A stretch of 64,000 bases of DNA from Exiguobacterium aurantiacum (GTDB lineage Bacteria; Bacillota; Bacilli; Exiguobacteriales; Exiguobacteriaceae), in contig NZ_CP101462.1 in the NCBI RefSeq assembly GCF_024362205.1, positions 710,501-774,500 on the forward strand. The letters are read 5' to 3'. Numbering within the stretch: the stretch's first letter is position 1; every line of letters starts with the position of its first letter. Below, piece after piece: positions 1 to 7,930 of the stretch. Position numbers and translations under genes: made by a program. The notes under the pieces were generated by a model that worked only from the letters and a program-made list of their open reading frames with translations, did no database searches and was not told the DNA's origin.

Positions 1-2
1 GC

Positions 3-323
3 CCGCTCGTACTCGCGTATTTGGTGAACGGGGAAGGTGTAACGCACCTCCACTCGTTGAACGTCGACTCGTCGAAAGAATATCTGTTTAACGATGTGTT
101 CGCGTCAACGAATGGATTCACGGCCGAGTTCGTCGACAATCGTCCGGACTATTACCAGCGGGTTGAGACGCTCGCCGCAGACAAAGACGGACTGTTTTAC
201 CTTGTCGGCAGCGATGACTTCTTGCATGAGACGATTGCCAAGCTGCGTCAAAATGGCGTGACACCGGACCAAATTATGCTCGACAAACATGACTTCCAAA
301 TGGAAGACTTCTTGAAGGCCTGA
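3..323 (+). CDS. C-terminal part of a ferredoxin/flavin reductase-like oxidoreductase (5' truncated by window)
   Basis: The reading frame is open from the first complete codon, so only the C-terminal 106 residues are present and the true start lies outside the window. The fragment reads like the NAD(P)-binding half of an FNR-family oxidoreductase. A beta strand PLVLAYLVN is followed by a helix-strand stretch, then FYLVGSDDFLHETI, which resembles the 'YxCGPxxFxxxxxxxL' segment that closes these domains, and then the terminal GVTPDQIMLDKH strand. Such proteins pass electrons between NAD(P)H, FAD and a partner. The usual GP-Cys is replaced by GSDD, so the family call is tentative. A strong hairpin terminator follows closely. 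Confidence 0.5.
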   Translation, partial: PLVLAYLVNGEGVTHLHSLNVDSSKEYLFNDVFASTNGFTAEFVDNRPDYYQRVETLAADKDGLFYLVGSDDFLHETIAKLRQNGVTPDQIMLDKHDFQMEDFLKA

Positions 324-341
324 CGCTTTGGAAATGTGTAT

Positions 342-387
342 ACAAAAACCGCTCATTCGAAAATAATATCGAATGAGCGGTTTTTGT
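342..387. terminator. Bidirectional Rho-independent terminator
   Basis: A 19-bp perfect inverted repeat (ACAAAAACCGCTCATTCGA and its complement) surrounds an 8-base loop. It has A-runs on one side and T-runs on the other, so it can stop both the plus-strand reductase gene and the minus-strand acyltransferase gene that converge here. Confidence 0.9.
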
Positions 388-393
388 ATTGTT

Positions 394-2424
394 TTATTTT
401 ACTAGTTGGTTCAGGAGCTCTATCATGTCTTCCTGTACAAATGATCCAAGTGATTCGCTGAATGATTTGGTCATATGGTTACTATCGCTGAAACCGACAA
501 TATTACCTACTACAGGTCGGCAGACGTCATCTTCACAGATGTAATCTGAATAGTCGTAATAGTATACATTGGACGGTTTATTTTCTAGACGTTCCCAATC
601 GCTCACTGCTGGAAGTGTTTTTTCACGTTCCACACTACATTCTTCAGCATCACGCCCAAATTCGGCTAGGCACTCCGGAACTTTTCTGTCAAAGAAAGGC
701 GTATCTCTTATAGCGAACACAGGAATATCTTGTGACTCTAAAGCACGGAACTGTTCGACGTAACCTACTGGCACTTCTTTGCTATTCTTTTGACCGATGT
801 CTGCCGTTGTGACGACTAAATCGACTTCTGCTTCAACAATCGCATCAATAATTTTCTTGTTCCATTCATTGCATTCTGGATAATCGCTGCGACTCTCTGT
901 ACTGAGTCGGCAAGCGCTTTTCGTCATGTTAACAAGAAGTATGTTCTCTTCTTCAATAAATGTGTCAAGTGCAGGGTGCCAGTGACTTGAGTGTGAGCCA
1001 CCGACAAGTGCCACCTTATATTTAGGATTTTCAGTATCTCCATACTCACATGTGACGACGTCCGTTTCAGGGACGCCAACATGACAACCGTCAAAAAATG
1101 GAATTGGACGGTCTTTCGTAATCTCAGAGTCAAACGGAATATACGGACGCTCAGGCGTATCCTTATAGGCATCGGTGAACACAAGCGCCCCTGGATAATC
1201 TGGAGACGAGGCAAGTGCAAGTTGTTCTTGTTGTTCTGCCTCGATTTTCAATTGCCAAGCAAAATTGAGAGCAAGGACAGGGAGCATAAAGGCGAGCAAT
1301 GCCCCGATGACCTTTGGATGATAGTTCGTTTTCGTCTTGATTTTGCGAATCGGTCGCTCGACAATCGAAGTTGTCACATAAGAGAGCGCGAGTGACAACA
1401 AGATGATGAGAATCCCATCCACGATCGACACACGTTCTACTCTAAAGATGGCGTAATAGAACATGAGCAACGGCCAATGCCATAAATAAAAACCGTAAGA
1501 CAAACCACCTAGTTTAGCGAGTGGCTTCGAACCAAGAAAACGTTGGACGCCATAAGTGCCACCGTTCTCACCGGAAACTAGAATCATAACAGCTGCCATC
1601 GTCGGCCATAATGCGACATAGCCAGGGAATACGCCGCCAACGTCTAACACGACTCCGACAGACACAAGTGCAAGGAAACCGAACCAACCCACAACTGTCG
1701 AGACCAGAGGGGATAAGCGGATTTTTGTAATGGTTAAGAAAAGAATTCCACCTAGTGAGAACTCCCATACACGTGCGAACGTGTCAAAATAGGCCCAAGG
1801 CTGGTTGTATTGGGTCATCCAAATTGAGTAAGCAAGTGAAGGGATGAACACGGCCACAAAAATTTTCAATAGCGTAGGCTTAATATCTGTCGTTTGCGTG
1901 CGCTTTACCCAAAAAATAGCGAGCGTGATGAGGAAGAACCAAATCACATAAAATTGCGCTTGAATGGACATGGCCCAAAAGTGTTGGACAGGGCTCTTAT
2001 CATTGGCTGAATCTAAATAGTCAACCGCACTAAACGCAAGCTCCCAGTTTTGAAAATAAAGTGCAGAGGCCAACAGTTCCTGTACGGTCTGATCCCATCG
2101 TATGGTCGGGAGGACCACATAACTGATGACCGTCACGACGGCTAATACGAAAAAGGCTGCCGGGAACAGACGTTTAAATAAGCCGAATAAATAATCAAAA
2201 AAGTTAACGGTACCGAGACGACGATAGCGCGATACGAGTGAGGCAGTGATTAAAAATCCTGAAACGACGAAAAAAACATCGACGCCTCCGGAAACTCGGC
2301 CTAACCATATGTGATAGACAGCTACAAGGAAGGCTGCTACCGCTCGAAGACCCTCAATTTCAGGTCGAAACTTTTTTGGTCCCTGAGGCGCAAGGGGTTT
2401 TGTTTGCGAAGATTGTGTGTCCAT
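394..2424 (-). CDS. Membrane O-acyltransferase with C-terminal SGNH domain (OafA/OatA type)
   Basis: This 676-residue protein has an acyltransferase-3 membrane domain (about residues 20-370, roughly ten hydrophobic segments, early motif FRPEIEGLRAVAAF). An extracytoplasmic SGNH-hydrolase-like domain follows (about 430-676), with the block I motif GGSHSSH near residue 473 and a late DSNHMT motif that would supply the Asp-His pair. Members of this class move acetyl groups across the membrane and attach them to peptidoglycan, teichoic acid or exopolysaccharide. The ATG is preceded by AAAGGAG and a good promoter. It lies alone between two convergent neighbours. The substrate cannot be read from the sequence, but the polysaccharide locus about 8 kb away is a plausible client. 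Confidence 0.85.
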   Translation of the reverse strand: MDTQSSQTKPLAPQGPKKFRPEIEGLRAVAAFLVAVYHIWLGRVSGGVDVFFVVSGFLITASLVSRYRRLGTVNFFDYLFGLFKRLFPAAFFVLAVVTVISYVVLPTIRWDQTVQELLASALYFQNWELAFSAVDYLDSANDKSPVQHFWAMSIQAQFYVIWFFLITLAIFWVKRTQTTDIKPTLLKIFVAVFIPSLAYSIWMTQYNQPWAYFDTFARVWEFSLGGILFLTITKIRLSPLVSTVVGWFGFLALVSVGVVLDVGGVFPGYVALWPTMAAVMILVSGENGGTYGVQRFLGSKPLAKLGGLSYGFYLWHWPLLMFYYAIFRVERVSIVDGILIILLSLALSYVTTSIVERPIRKIKTKTNYHPKVIGALLAFMLPVLALNFAWQLKIEAEQQEQLALASSPDYPGALVFTDAYKDTPERPYIPFDSEITKDRPIPFFDGCHVGVPETDVVTCEYGDTENPKYKVALVGGSHSSHWHPALDTFIEEENILLVNMTKSACRLSTESRSDYPECNEWNKKIIDAIVEAEVDLVVTTADIGQKNSKEVPVGYVEQFRALESQDIPVFAIRDTPFFDRKVPECLAEFGRDAEECSVEREKTLPAVSDWERLENKPSNVYYYDYSDYICEDDVCRPVVGNIVGFSDSNHMTKSFSESLGSFVQEDMIELLNQLVK

Positions 2425-2473
2425 AGTAACTCCTTTATTCCAAAATTAATCGTTGATTTTTTCACTATTTACC

Positions 2474-2501
2474 ATAATAGCACATTCCCACAATTCGACA
2501 A
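2474..2501 (-). promoter_or_regulatory. Promoter of the acyltransferase gene
   Basis: On the minus strand, TTGTCG (2496-2501) is separated by 16 bases from TATTAT (2474-2479). The -10 is extended by a TGC upstream. It lies about 50 bases ahead of the acyltransferase ATG. Confidence 0.6.
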
Positions 2502-2560
2502 CGATTGCGCCTAAATCGTTATCATTTAGAAATATATATGACGATAAATAGATTCATTGG

Positions 2561-3130
2561 TTATGTCTGGAGTTGGGTATTCACTTCACACTGCTCAAAA
2601 AATCGTAAAAAGATATCGCGACCGTTCGGGGTCCCAATCGACTCAGGGTGGAACTGGACGCCGTACGTCGGGTGCGTGGGATGCTCGAGCGCCATGATGA
2701 CCCCGTCACGCGTTCGGGCCGTCACGGTGAGTTCCGTCTTCAAGACGACGAGCGAATGATATCGCATGACCTCGCACTGATTCCCGTCAAACAAGACGCT
2801 CGGTGTCGTCTCAATCACGGACGTTTTCCCATGCATGACTTGTTCGGCCCGGCCGACCGTGCCGCCAAACACTTTGGCGATGACTTGATGACCGAGACAG
2901 ACGCCGAGGATGGGGATGGTGCCGGACAAGGTGCGGACGACGTCGAGCGAGACACCGGCATCCAGCGGACTACCTGGACCCGGGGAGATGATGATGCCGG
3001 TCGGATTGAGGTCGCGGATCGCGTCGACCGTCAGTTCATCATTGCGGACGACCAATACGTCGCTGAACCGGGCGACATCTTGATATACGTTATATGTGAA
3101 CGAGTCGTAGTTGTCGATGAGTAGAATCAT
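2561..3130 (-). CDS. trpG: Anthranilate synthase component II, glutamine amidotransferase subunit
   Basis: This 189-residue class I glutamine amidotransferase releases ammonia from glutamine for TrpE. Visible features are the N-terminal ILLIDNYDSFTYN, the oxyanion region ISPGPGSP, the nucleophile loop GVCLGHQ and the late HPES motif that supplies the catalytic His-Glu. Its length matches the TrpG/PabA family. Its ATG overlaps the trpE stop by four bases (ATGA), which indicates translational coupling. In many Firmicutes one such subunit serves both anthranilate and p-aminobenzoate synthases, so a shared role (PabA) is possible. No other trp biosynthetic gene follows it. Confidence 0.92.
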   Translation of the reverse strand: MILLIDNYDSFTYNVYQDVARFSDVLVVRNDELTVDAIRDLNPTGIIISPGPGSPLDAGVSLDVVRTLSGTIPILGVCLGHQVIAKVFGGTVGRAEQVMHGKTSVIETTPSVLFDGNQCEVMRYHSLVVLKTELTVTARTRDGVIMALEHPTHPTYGVQFHPESIGTPNGRDIFLRFFEQCEVNTQLQT

Positions 3131-4458
3131 GCGAACACCTCCAAGAGTGATTTGGCTTTATGCAGCGTCTCTTCATATTCTGACACCGGGTCTGAGTCGA
3201 AGACGATACCGGCACCGGCCTGGACGTAGGCCGTGTCGCCTTGAACGACCATCGTCCGGATGGCGAGGGCGAAATCGTAGCCGCCTCGGACGTCGAGGTA
3301 GCCGACGGCCCCGGCATACACTTCACGTTTCAAAGTCTCCAGTTCGTCGATCAGTTGCATCGCCCGAATCTTCGGGGCGCCCGAGACGGTACCGGCCGGG
3401 AGACAGGCCCGCAACGCGTCAATCGGATTCAAGTCGTCGCGCAGTTCTCCTTCGACCTCGGAGACGAGGTGCATGACGTTTTTAAAGCGTTCGACTTCCA
3501 TCTGTTTCGGAATCGTGACCGAACCGACTTTGGCGACACGGCCGATATCGTTGCGACCGAGGTCGAGGAGCATCCGGTGCTCGGCGAGCTCTTTCTCGTC
3601 TTGAATGAGATCAGCGGCGTGACGCACGTCCTCTTCGACCGTCTTGCCGCGAGGGCGGGTGCCGGCGATCGGGTTCGTCGAGACACGATTGCCCTCGACA
3701 CGGACGAGACTTTCCGGGGACGCCCCGAGGACGATTGCCTCGCCGAGGTCGATATAGAACAAGTACGGGCTCGGGTTCTGTTTTCGGAGTGTCCGGTAAA
3801 AGTGGAACGGGTCGCCGGTGAACGTCGCGTCGATGCGCTGGGACAAGACGAGTTGGAACACTTCACCGGCGAGGATGGCTTCTTTCGCCTTCAAGACGCG
3901 TTCGACGAACTCATCTTTGCCGGTCAACACCCGTTCACTCGTGCGGACGACGGGTGCGAGTTCGTGTGTCTTCGCCGTCTCGAGGGCCCGTTTGACGTGG
4001 TGGAGTCGCTTCTCAACATCGTCATCCCCGGTGTCGATCACGATGACCTGTTCTTCGATGTGGTCATAGAGGACGACCGTTTCATAACGTTGGAACAAGG
4101 CGTCCGGCAAACCGCGTGTCTCGCTCGGGATGTTCGGAATCGGTTCATAGACGCGTTGCATATCATAGCCGATATAGCCGACGGCACCGCCGATGAACGG
4201 ATAAGGGGCGTCCGCTGTATCTCGCGCAACCAGTTCCGACAATAAGGCGAGCGGATCGTCCGTGTGCATCGTGCCGGACGCGTCGGTCACTTCGTTGCCA
4301 TTGGCGCGAATCGTCTCGACCGGATTGGAGGCAATAATCGAGTAACGGCCGTGCTTGCCTTCGGTGCGGCTCTCGAGCAACACTTTCCGTTCGCCTTCTA
4401 AGCGGTGAAAGATTGCCACCGGTGTTAGTTCGTCGCCGTTGATGATCAGTTGTTTCAT
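3127..4458 (-). CDS. trpE: Anthranilate synthase component I
   Basis: This 443-residue chorismate-utilising enzyme converts chorismate plus ammonia to anthranilate, the first committed step of tryptophan synthesis. The start chosen is the ATG at 4458 behind AAGGAGGTT. The open frame runs 17 codons further upstream but without a ribosome site. The N-terminal LLES motif (residues 28-31) is the tryptophan feedback-binding signature, which favours TrpE over PabB. The C-terminal chorismate-binding core is complete (NPSPYLFY, GASPESLVR, NPIAGTRPRG, LDLGRNDIGRV, LPAGTVSGAPKIRAM). Tryptophan T-box control upstream supports the call. The start codon and ribosome site overlap an opposing promoter. Confidence 0.93.
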   Translation of the reverse strand: MKQLIINGDELTPVAIFHRLEGERKVLLESRTEGKHGRYSIIASNPVETIRANGNEVTDASGTMHTDDPLALLSELVARDTADAPYPFIGGAVGYIGYDMQRVYEPIPNIPSETRGLPDALFQRYETVVLYDHIEEQVIVIDTGDDDVEKRLHHVKRALETAKTHELAPVVRTSERVLTGKDEFVERVLKAKEAILAGEVFQLVLSQRIDATFTGDPFHFYRTLRKQNPSPYLFYIDLGEAIVLGASPESLVRVEGNRVSTNPIAGTRPRGKTVEEDVRHAADLIQDEKELAEHRMLLDLGRNDIGRVAKVGSVTIPKQMEVERFKNVMHLVSEVEGELRDDLNPIDALRACLPAGTVSGAPKIRAMQLIDELETLKREVYAGAVGYLDVRGGYDFALAIRTMVVQGDTAYVQAGAGIVFDSDPVSEYEETLHKAKSLLEVFA

Positions 4459-4478
4459 ATCGATAACCTCCTTATAAT
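4450..4478 (+). promoter_or_regulatory. Promoter of the DUF3885 gene, overlapping the trpE start
   Basis: TTGTTT (4450-4455), a 17-base spacer and a perfect TATAAT (4473-4478) lie 21 bases before the DUF3885 ATG. The -35 box includes trpE start-region sequence on the other strand and the spacer contains the trpE ribosome-binding site. The -10 is ideal but the -35 matches only half of the consensus. Confidence 0.6.
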
Positions 4479-4498
4479 TTGAAAGAAAAGGGGAAACT

Positions 4499-5074
4499 AT
4501 GATGCACATCTTAAAACCGAATCAATTTTCAGGAGATGCGCTCACTGAGCACATCGAGCTAGAAGAAGAATTAAGTCCGTTTCTGAATCAATCGGACGAG
4601 TTGAACCAAGCATATTTCGATGCCGTGATACGAAAAGCGAAGGGATTGTTCGACACCTTGTTTCCACACGGTGAGGCCTTTACGCTCGTGTATCATGTTT
4701 ATGGCGATCATCCTGGCAACACCGGTATGTTCCGATTGATTCGCGACAAGTCTCTCCGCTTTCAGACGGCGGTGATTCGTTCCGAAGAAGAGGAGGAGAC
4801 GCTCAGGACGTATATCGTACCCATTGCCGATCGAGACCAGCTCCGGATAACTCGTTTGTTGGAGGCGATTTGTCACCAAGACTTTCAACCATTGAGACCA
4901 CGACTGCGTGGCTGGGCCATGTCGTATCCTGCCGTTCAGTTCATTCATCAGAAAGCAGGACATGTACTATTTGTTTATGATGACCGCGGTGCCTATATCC
5001 GCGGGACATCACCCGAACACCTCCAAGCAATTAAACAAAAAATCTCCCCGCCCCTCATGCCCGATCGGACATGA
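4499..5074 (+). CDS. DUF3885 domain protein, nested opposite the trp leader
   Basis: This is a 191-residue soluble protein of unknown function. The C-terminal stretch FVYDDRGAYIRG resembles the 'YDDRG' signature of DUF3885 proteins, and the spacing and size fit. It starts at an ATG-ATG pair after GAAAAGGGG. The gene runs opposite to trpE-trpG and lies entirely between trpE and its T-box leader, so T-box read-through RNA is antisense to all of it. Its stop codon falls inside the T-box terminator hairpin. The family call is from recall of the motif and has not been tested by a search. Confidence 0.7.
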   Translation: MMHILKPNQFSGDALTEHIELEEELSPFLNQSDELNQAYFDAVIRKAKGLFDTLFPHGEAFTLVYHVYGDHPGNTGMFRLIRDKSLRFQTAVIRSEEEEETLRTYIVPIADRDQLRITRLLEAICHQDFQPLRPRLRGWAMSYPAVQFIHQKAGHVLFVYDDRGAYIRGTSPEHLQAIKQKISPPLMPDRT

Positions 5075-5089
5075 AGGACGAGGAGATTT
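5033..5089 (-). terminator. T-box regulated intrinsic terminator
   Basis: The arms AAATCTCC and GGAGATTT close a long stem (5040-5089). A T-rich tract follows on the minus strand (A-rich at 5033-5042 on the plus strand). The stem is mutually exclusive with the antiterminator. The stop codon of the opposing DUF3885 gene (5072-5074) lies in its upper part. Confidence 0.85.
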
Positions 5090-5314
5090 CCCCGTGTTGC
5101 CACCTTCGTTGAGAGACTTCGCGTCTCCCCACTCATCGCGAACCATCATTCGCTATCCTCGGTAACGGGAGGACCCGTCAGAGCCTACGTATCGGTCTGA
5201 ACGCTCAAAAGTCCATTCACATGAGACACGTCACCGGTTCGCATCGACCACCGGCTTTCTGGAGACGTATTTTCACGCTACTCTTCTTTCTCATCGCGAG
5301 TTCATATGAAGATT
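5033..5314 (-). promoter_or_regulatory. T-box leader with UGG (tryptophan) specifier
   Basis: Read on the minus strand, the canonical elements appear in order. They are GATGAGAAAGAAGAGTA (stem I base and AG box), the GCCGGTGG...GAACCGG distal loop pair, GAATGGAC-TTTTGAG with the UGG specifier at 5213-5215, and the T-box core AAGGTGGCAACACGG (5092-5107). The bulge UGGC would pair with a tRNA ending GCCA, which suits tRNA-Trp. GAAGG of the core can pair with CCTTC downstream as the antiterminator. Uncharged tRNA-Trp should allow read-through. The first minus-strand gene reached is trpE, about 575 bases beyond the terminator. Confidence 0.92.
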
Positions 5315-5320
5315 ATCGTT

Positions 5321-5349
5321 ACTTTAACGGGATGAAGCGAGAATGTCAA
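5321..5349 (-). promoter_or_regulatory. Promoter of the Trp T-box transcript
   Basis: On the minus strand, a perfect TTGACA (5344-5349) is followed by a 17-base spacer and TAAAGT (5321-5326). Transcription would start near 5314, just before the T-box stem I. Confidence 0.75.
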
Positions 5350-5491
5350 TATCGAAACAGGTAATTGTTATGAGTGAGAAGAATAGTGATGTAGATAGGC
5401 ACATCGAAAGTCGTATAGGATGACCTCATTAAGAGGTGGGCGACTCTGCCAGACGAGTATGTTATGATGGACGCGAAAGGTAGGTACATCA

Positions 5492-5866
5492 ATGGAAACA
5501 CTTAATTTGAAACAACTTTCTGACAACCGGGCCGAGCTACAAACCAAGGGTGACCTTGACGCGATGCGTGACATCATGCACGAGGAATTTCGCTATGTCG
5601 ATTCGAGCGGGCGTCAGTTTGATAAAGAAACATTTTTAGATCAGTTCGTTGACCCGGCGTCGGTCCAGTGGATTTCGCAGGACACAGTCACATTTGACGA
5701 GACGGTTTCAGGGGAAATCGCCCTCATCCAAATATTGCTTGAAGAACGCTTCATTCTTGGTACGAATGCCTATGAGGGCCGGTTCTGGGTATTGCACGTC
5801 TATGTGAAAGAGAATGACAAGTGGCTCTGGCAAGGCGGACAAGCGACGATGATCAACGAACTATAA
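5492..5866 (+). CDS. NTF2-like (DUF4440/SnoaL-type) small protein
   Basis: This 124-residue protein has the helix-helix-strand start of the NTF2-like fold (LKQLSDNRAELQTKGDLDAMRDIMHEEFRYVDSSG), the usual 'FLDQF' segment and a closing beta-rich half ending KWLWQGGQATMI. These cone-shaped domains bind small ligands or act as isomerase-like enzymes. The exact role is unknown. AAAGGTAGG precedes the ATG. It appears to be a single-gene transcript ended by a long-loop terminator. Confidence 0.7.
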   Translation: METLNLKQLSDNRAELQTKGDLDAMRDIMHEEFRYVDSSGRQFDKETFLDQFVDPASVQWISQDTVTFDETVSGEIALIQILLEERFILGTNAYEGRFWVLHVYVKENDKWLWQGGQATMINEL

Positions 5867-5872
5867 TAGCAT

Positions 5873-5949
5873 CTCCAAATGACGATTATCTGATAAAATT
5901 AGATTTCGAATCTGATTTTGAAAGATAATTTAAATTTGGAGTTTTTTTT
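5873..5949 (+). terminator. Probable terminator of the NTF2-like gene
   Basis: CTCCAAAT (5873-5880) pairs with ATTTGGAG (5934-5941), which is followed by eight T. The loop is long but contains its own smaller inverted repeats, such as AGATTTCGAATCT. The rest of the gap up to 6061 is AT-rich with no clear gene. Confidence 0.5.
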
Positions 5950-6061
5950 GAAACTTTTTTTAAAAAAAGGTAAAAGCGTTGATTTAAATCATATACTATT
6001 TATTGAAAAGAAATATAATAAACGCTATAAAGTGCTGTTGTAGAGATAGGAGGCAACGAGA

Positions 6062-7642
6062 GTGAAAAAAATAATCATTCTCTTATGTATGTTTTGGGGT
6101 TGGAACACTTATGCATCGGCTGAAGATACTTTGATTGTTGAACGAAAAATAGGAGAGCCTCTTGTAGATGAAGAAATACTTTATGAAGGTATTGATCGTG
6201 TAATCGTATCAATTCCTGCCCCTTCTATCTCTACGAAAACGAATGTAGAACAGTTAGATGAAGTCATTGGCGTTTCGGAAGATAATGTCATCAATCGCGA
6301 AGGGGTAGTTAGTCGATATCAACCTTACATCGGTTCTTTAAACATCTCACCAGTCTGGTTGAATCATCGCGGAGAAGGTGTGACTGTCGCGATCATCGAT
6401 GATGGAATCGATGTGAATCACCCAGAGTTTCGGGGTAAAATCATTTCGCCTTACGATGCGACGAGAGATGTTTATCGAATTGTGGATAAAGGTGTACATG
6501 GAACGCATGTGGCTGGAACAATTGGTTCAACCTTTGATGACCAAGGAAACGTCGGAGTCGCTCCAAACGTTAGTTTGATGCCGATTGATGTGTTTGAAGG
6601 TGACGACTCTTCTATCTCAGATGTGTTAAAAGGAATTCATCATGCGGTTATAAACGGTGCAAGAGTTGTCAATATGAGCTTTGGTACGTATGAAAGAAAT
6701 ACGGCTCTCGAATCAGCTATTCGTGACGCAAGACGTAAAGGCCTGGTATTTGTCGGAGCAGCAGGTAACGACGATACGGATGAACGCTTCTATCCGGCGG
6801 CATACAGTGACGTCCTGGCTGTAGGAGCCGTAACCGTGGATGACCAAATTACAGACTTTACGAATTATGGCACGTATATCGATGTCGTTGCTCCCGGTGA
6901 AGATATTTATTCAACGCTACCGAACGGACGCTATGGATTTATGTCAGGCACGTCGATGGCAACACCTATTGCTTCAGGAATAGCCGCGCTACTCATCTCG
7001 AAAGAACCAAAACTATCACCTGGCATGGTATATGCAAGGTTGAAAGCAACCGCGGTTGATTTAGGAGAACCGGGCAAAGATGTGCTATATGGCTATGGCA
7101 GAGTTACAGGGAAGGCCACCAATTTCTCATTGTCTGATTTCAATCTTTTGCGAGACATCAGTCCCCCAGTCAAGCCGTCATTAGGTAAACTAACGAACAA
7201 GAGTACTGCCATTATTGGAAAATCAGAATTAGGAAGTACCGTTCAAATTTTCTATCGTGGAAAGATGTACACACAATCTGCGAACAATGGCTCATATCGA
7301 ATGAACGTATCAAAATTGAAAGTAGGCTCACAAGTGACGATTGTTGCCCGTGACAAAGCCTTCAACCCGTCCCTTCCTATTACGCGAACTGTATTTGGAG
7401 TATTCGATAAACCAAGCTTCCAGTCCGTATCGTCCACTTCGTCAATCATTCGAGGAAGTGGTAAAAAATACGCCACTGTTCAAGCATTCGTTGGAAATAA
7501 ACCGATTAGCCGTGTTGTAAGAATTAAGGGTAATGGACAGTTTTCAATTTCTATACCGAAACAACGAAAAGGAAAAGTAGTCGAGGTAAAAATGAAATCA
7601 CCACTCTACTTATCTGAGAGTTACCCCCTCGTAGTCCGATAA
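6062..7642 (+). CDS. Secreted subtilisin-family serine protease with C-terminal Ig-like region
   Basis: This 526-residue preproenzyme starts at GTG after AGGAGG. A signal peptide (about 1-20, cleavage near YASA) and a short propeptide precede the S8 domain. The catalytic triad is Asp113 (AIIDDGID), His146 (HGTHVAGT) and Ser298 (GTSMATP), with oxyanion Asn236 (AAGND). After the catalytic domain (about 95-350), residues 365-526 form two beta-rich repeats like bacterial Ig/Big modules (KPSLGKLTNKS... and KPSFQSVSSTS...), probably for cell-wall or substrate attachment. The gene is AT-richer than most of the window. A good terminator follows, so it is likely monocistronic. Substrate specificity cannot be inferred. 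Confidence 0.9.
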   Translation: MKKIIILLCMFWGWNTYASAEDTLIVERKIGEPLVDEEILYEGIDRVIVSIPAPSISTKTNVEQLDEVIGVSEDNVINREGVVSRYQPYIGSLNISPVWLNHRGEGVTVAIIDDGIDVNHPEFRGKIISPYDATRDVYRIVDKGVHGTHVAGTIGSTFDDQGNVGVAPNVSLMPIDVFEGDDSSISDVLKGIHHAVINGARVVNMSFGTYERNTALESAIRDARRKGLVFVGAAGNDDTDERFYPAAYSDVLAVGAVTVDDQITDFTNYGTYIDVVAPGEDIYSTLPNGRYGFMSGTSMATPIASGIAALLISKEPKLSPGMVYARLKATAVDLGEPGKDVLYGYGRVTGKATNFSLSDFNLLRDISPPVKPSLGKLTNKSTAIIGKSELGSTVQIFYRGKMYTQSANNGSYRMNVSKLKVGSQVTIVARDKAFNPSLPITRTVFGVFDKPSFQSVSSTSSIIRGSGKKYATVQAFVGNKPISRVVRIKGNGQFSISIPKQRKGKVVEVKMKSPLYLSESYPLVVR

Positions 7643-7720
7643 ACAACAAGCTGTGGTGGAGTATACTCCGATATCGGATGATTTCACAGATCAAAATAAA
7701 TCACACAGCGTAAACGTAAG

Positions 7721-7752
7721 ATGACTCATGATGACAGTGAGTCATTTTTTTA
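7721..7752 (+). terminator. Terminator after the protease
   Basis: ATGACTCA and TGAGTCAT form a stem with a nine-base loop, followed by T-rich sequence. Confidence 0.85.
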
Positions 7753-7766
7753 ATGGTCATTTCTGT

Positions 7767-7806
7767 AAAAAACCTTCGTTCATGTAAATGATTGGAGGTT
7801 TTTTTA
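7767..7806. terminator. Second terminator-like hairpin
   Basis: AAAAAACCT (7767-7775) pairs with AGGTTTTTT (7796-7804), closing a 20-base loop. It has T-runs in both directions. It may back up the preceding terminator. The rest of 7807-7930 is very AT-rich and holds the next gene's leader. Confidence 0.45.
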
Positions 7807-7930
7807 GGTAATTGCGAAAGTGAAGAAATATTTAGAAAATAAAAATAAAAAATCAAAAAAATAATAAAAGAGTTCTTTTTTATTTATGCTATATTTATCA
7901 TGTAAGCAAATTTTTTGGGGAGGTAGATTT

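Noticed and set aside
3241-4245. Long plus-strand open frame (334 codons) opposite trpE
   Set aside because: It lies wholly antisense to a clear TrpE, has no ribosome site, and the translated sequence shows no family features. It is a by-product of GC-rich codon use.
5960-5990. Possible cre site upstream of the subtilisin gene
   Set aside because: TAAAAGCGTTGATT matches only about 11 of 14 cre positions and misses the essential G near the start and C near the end.
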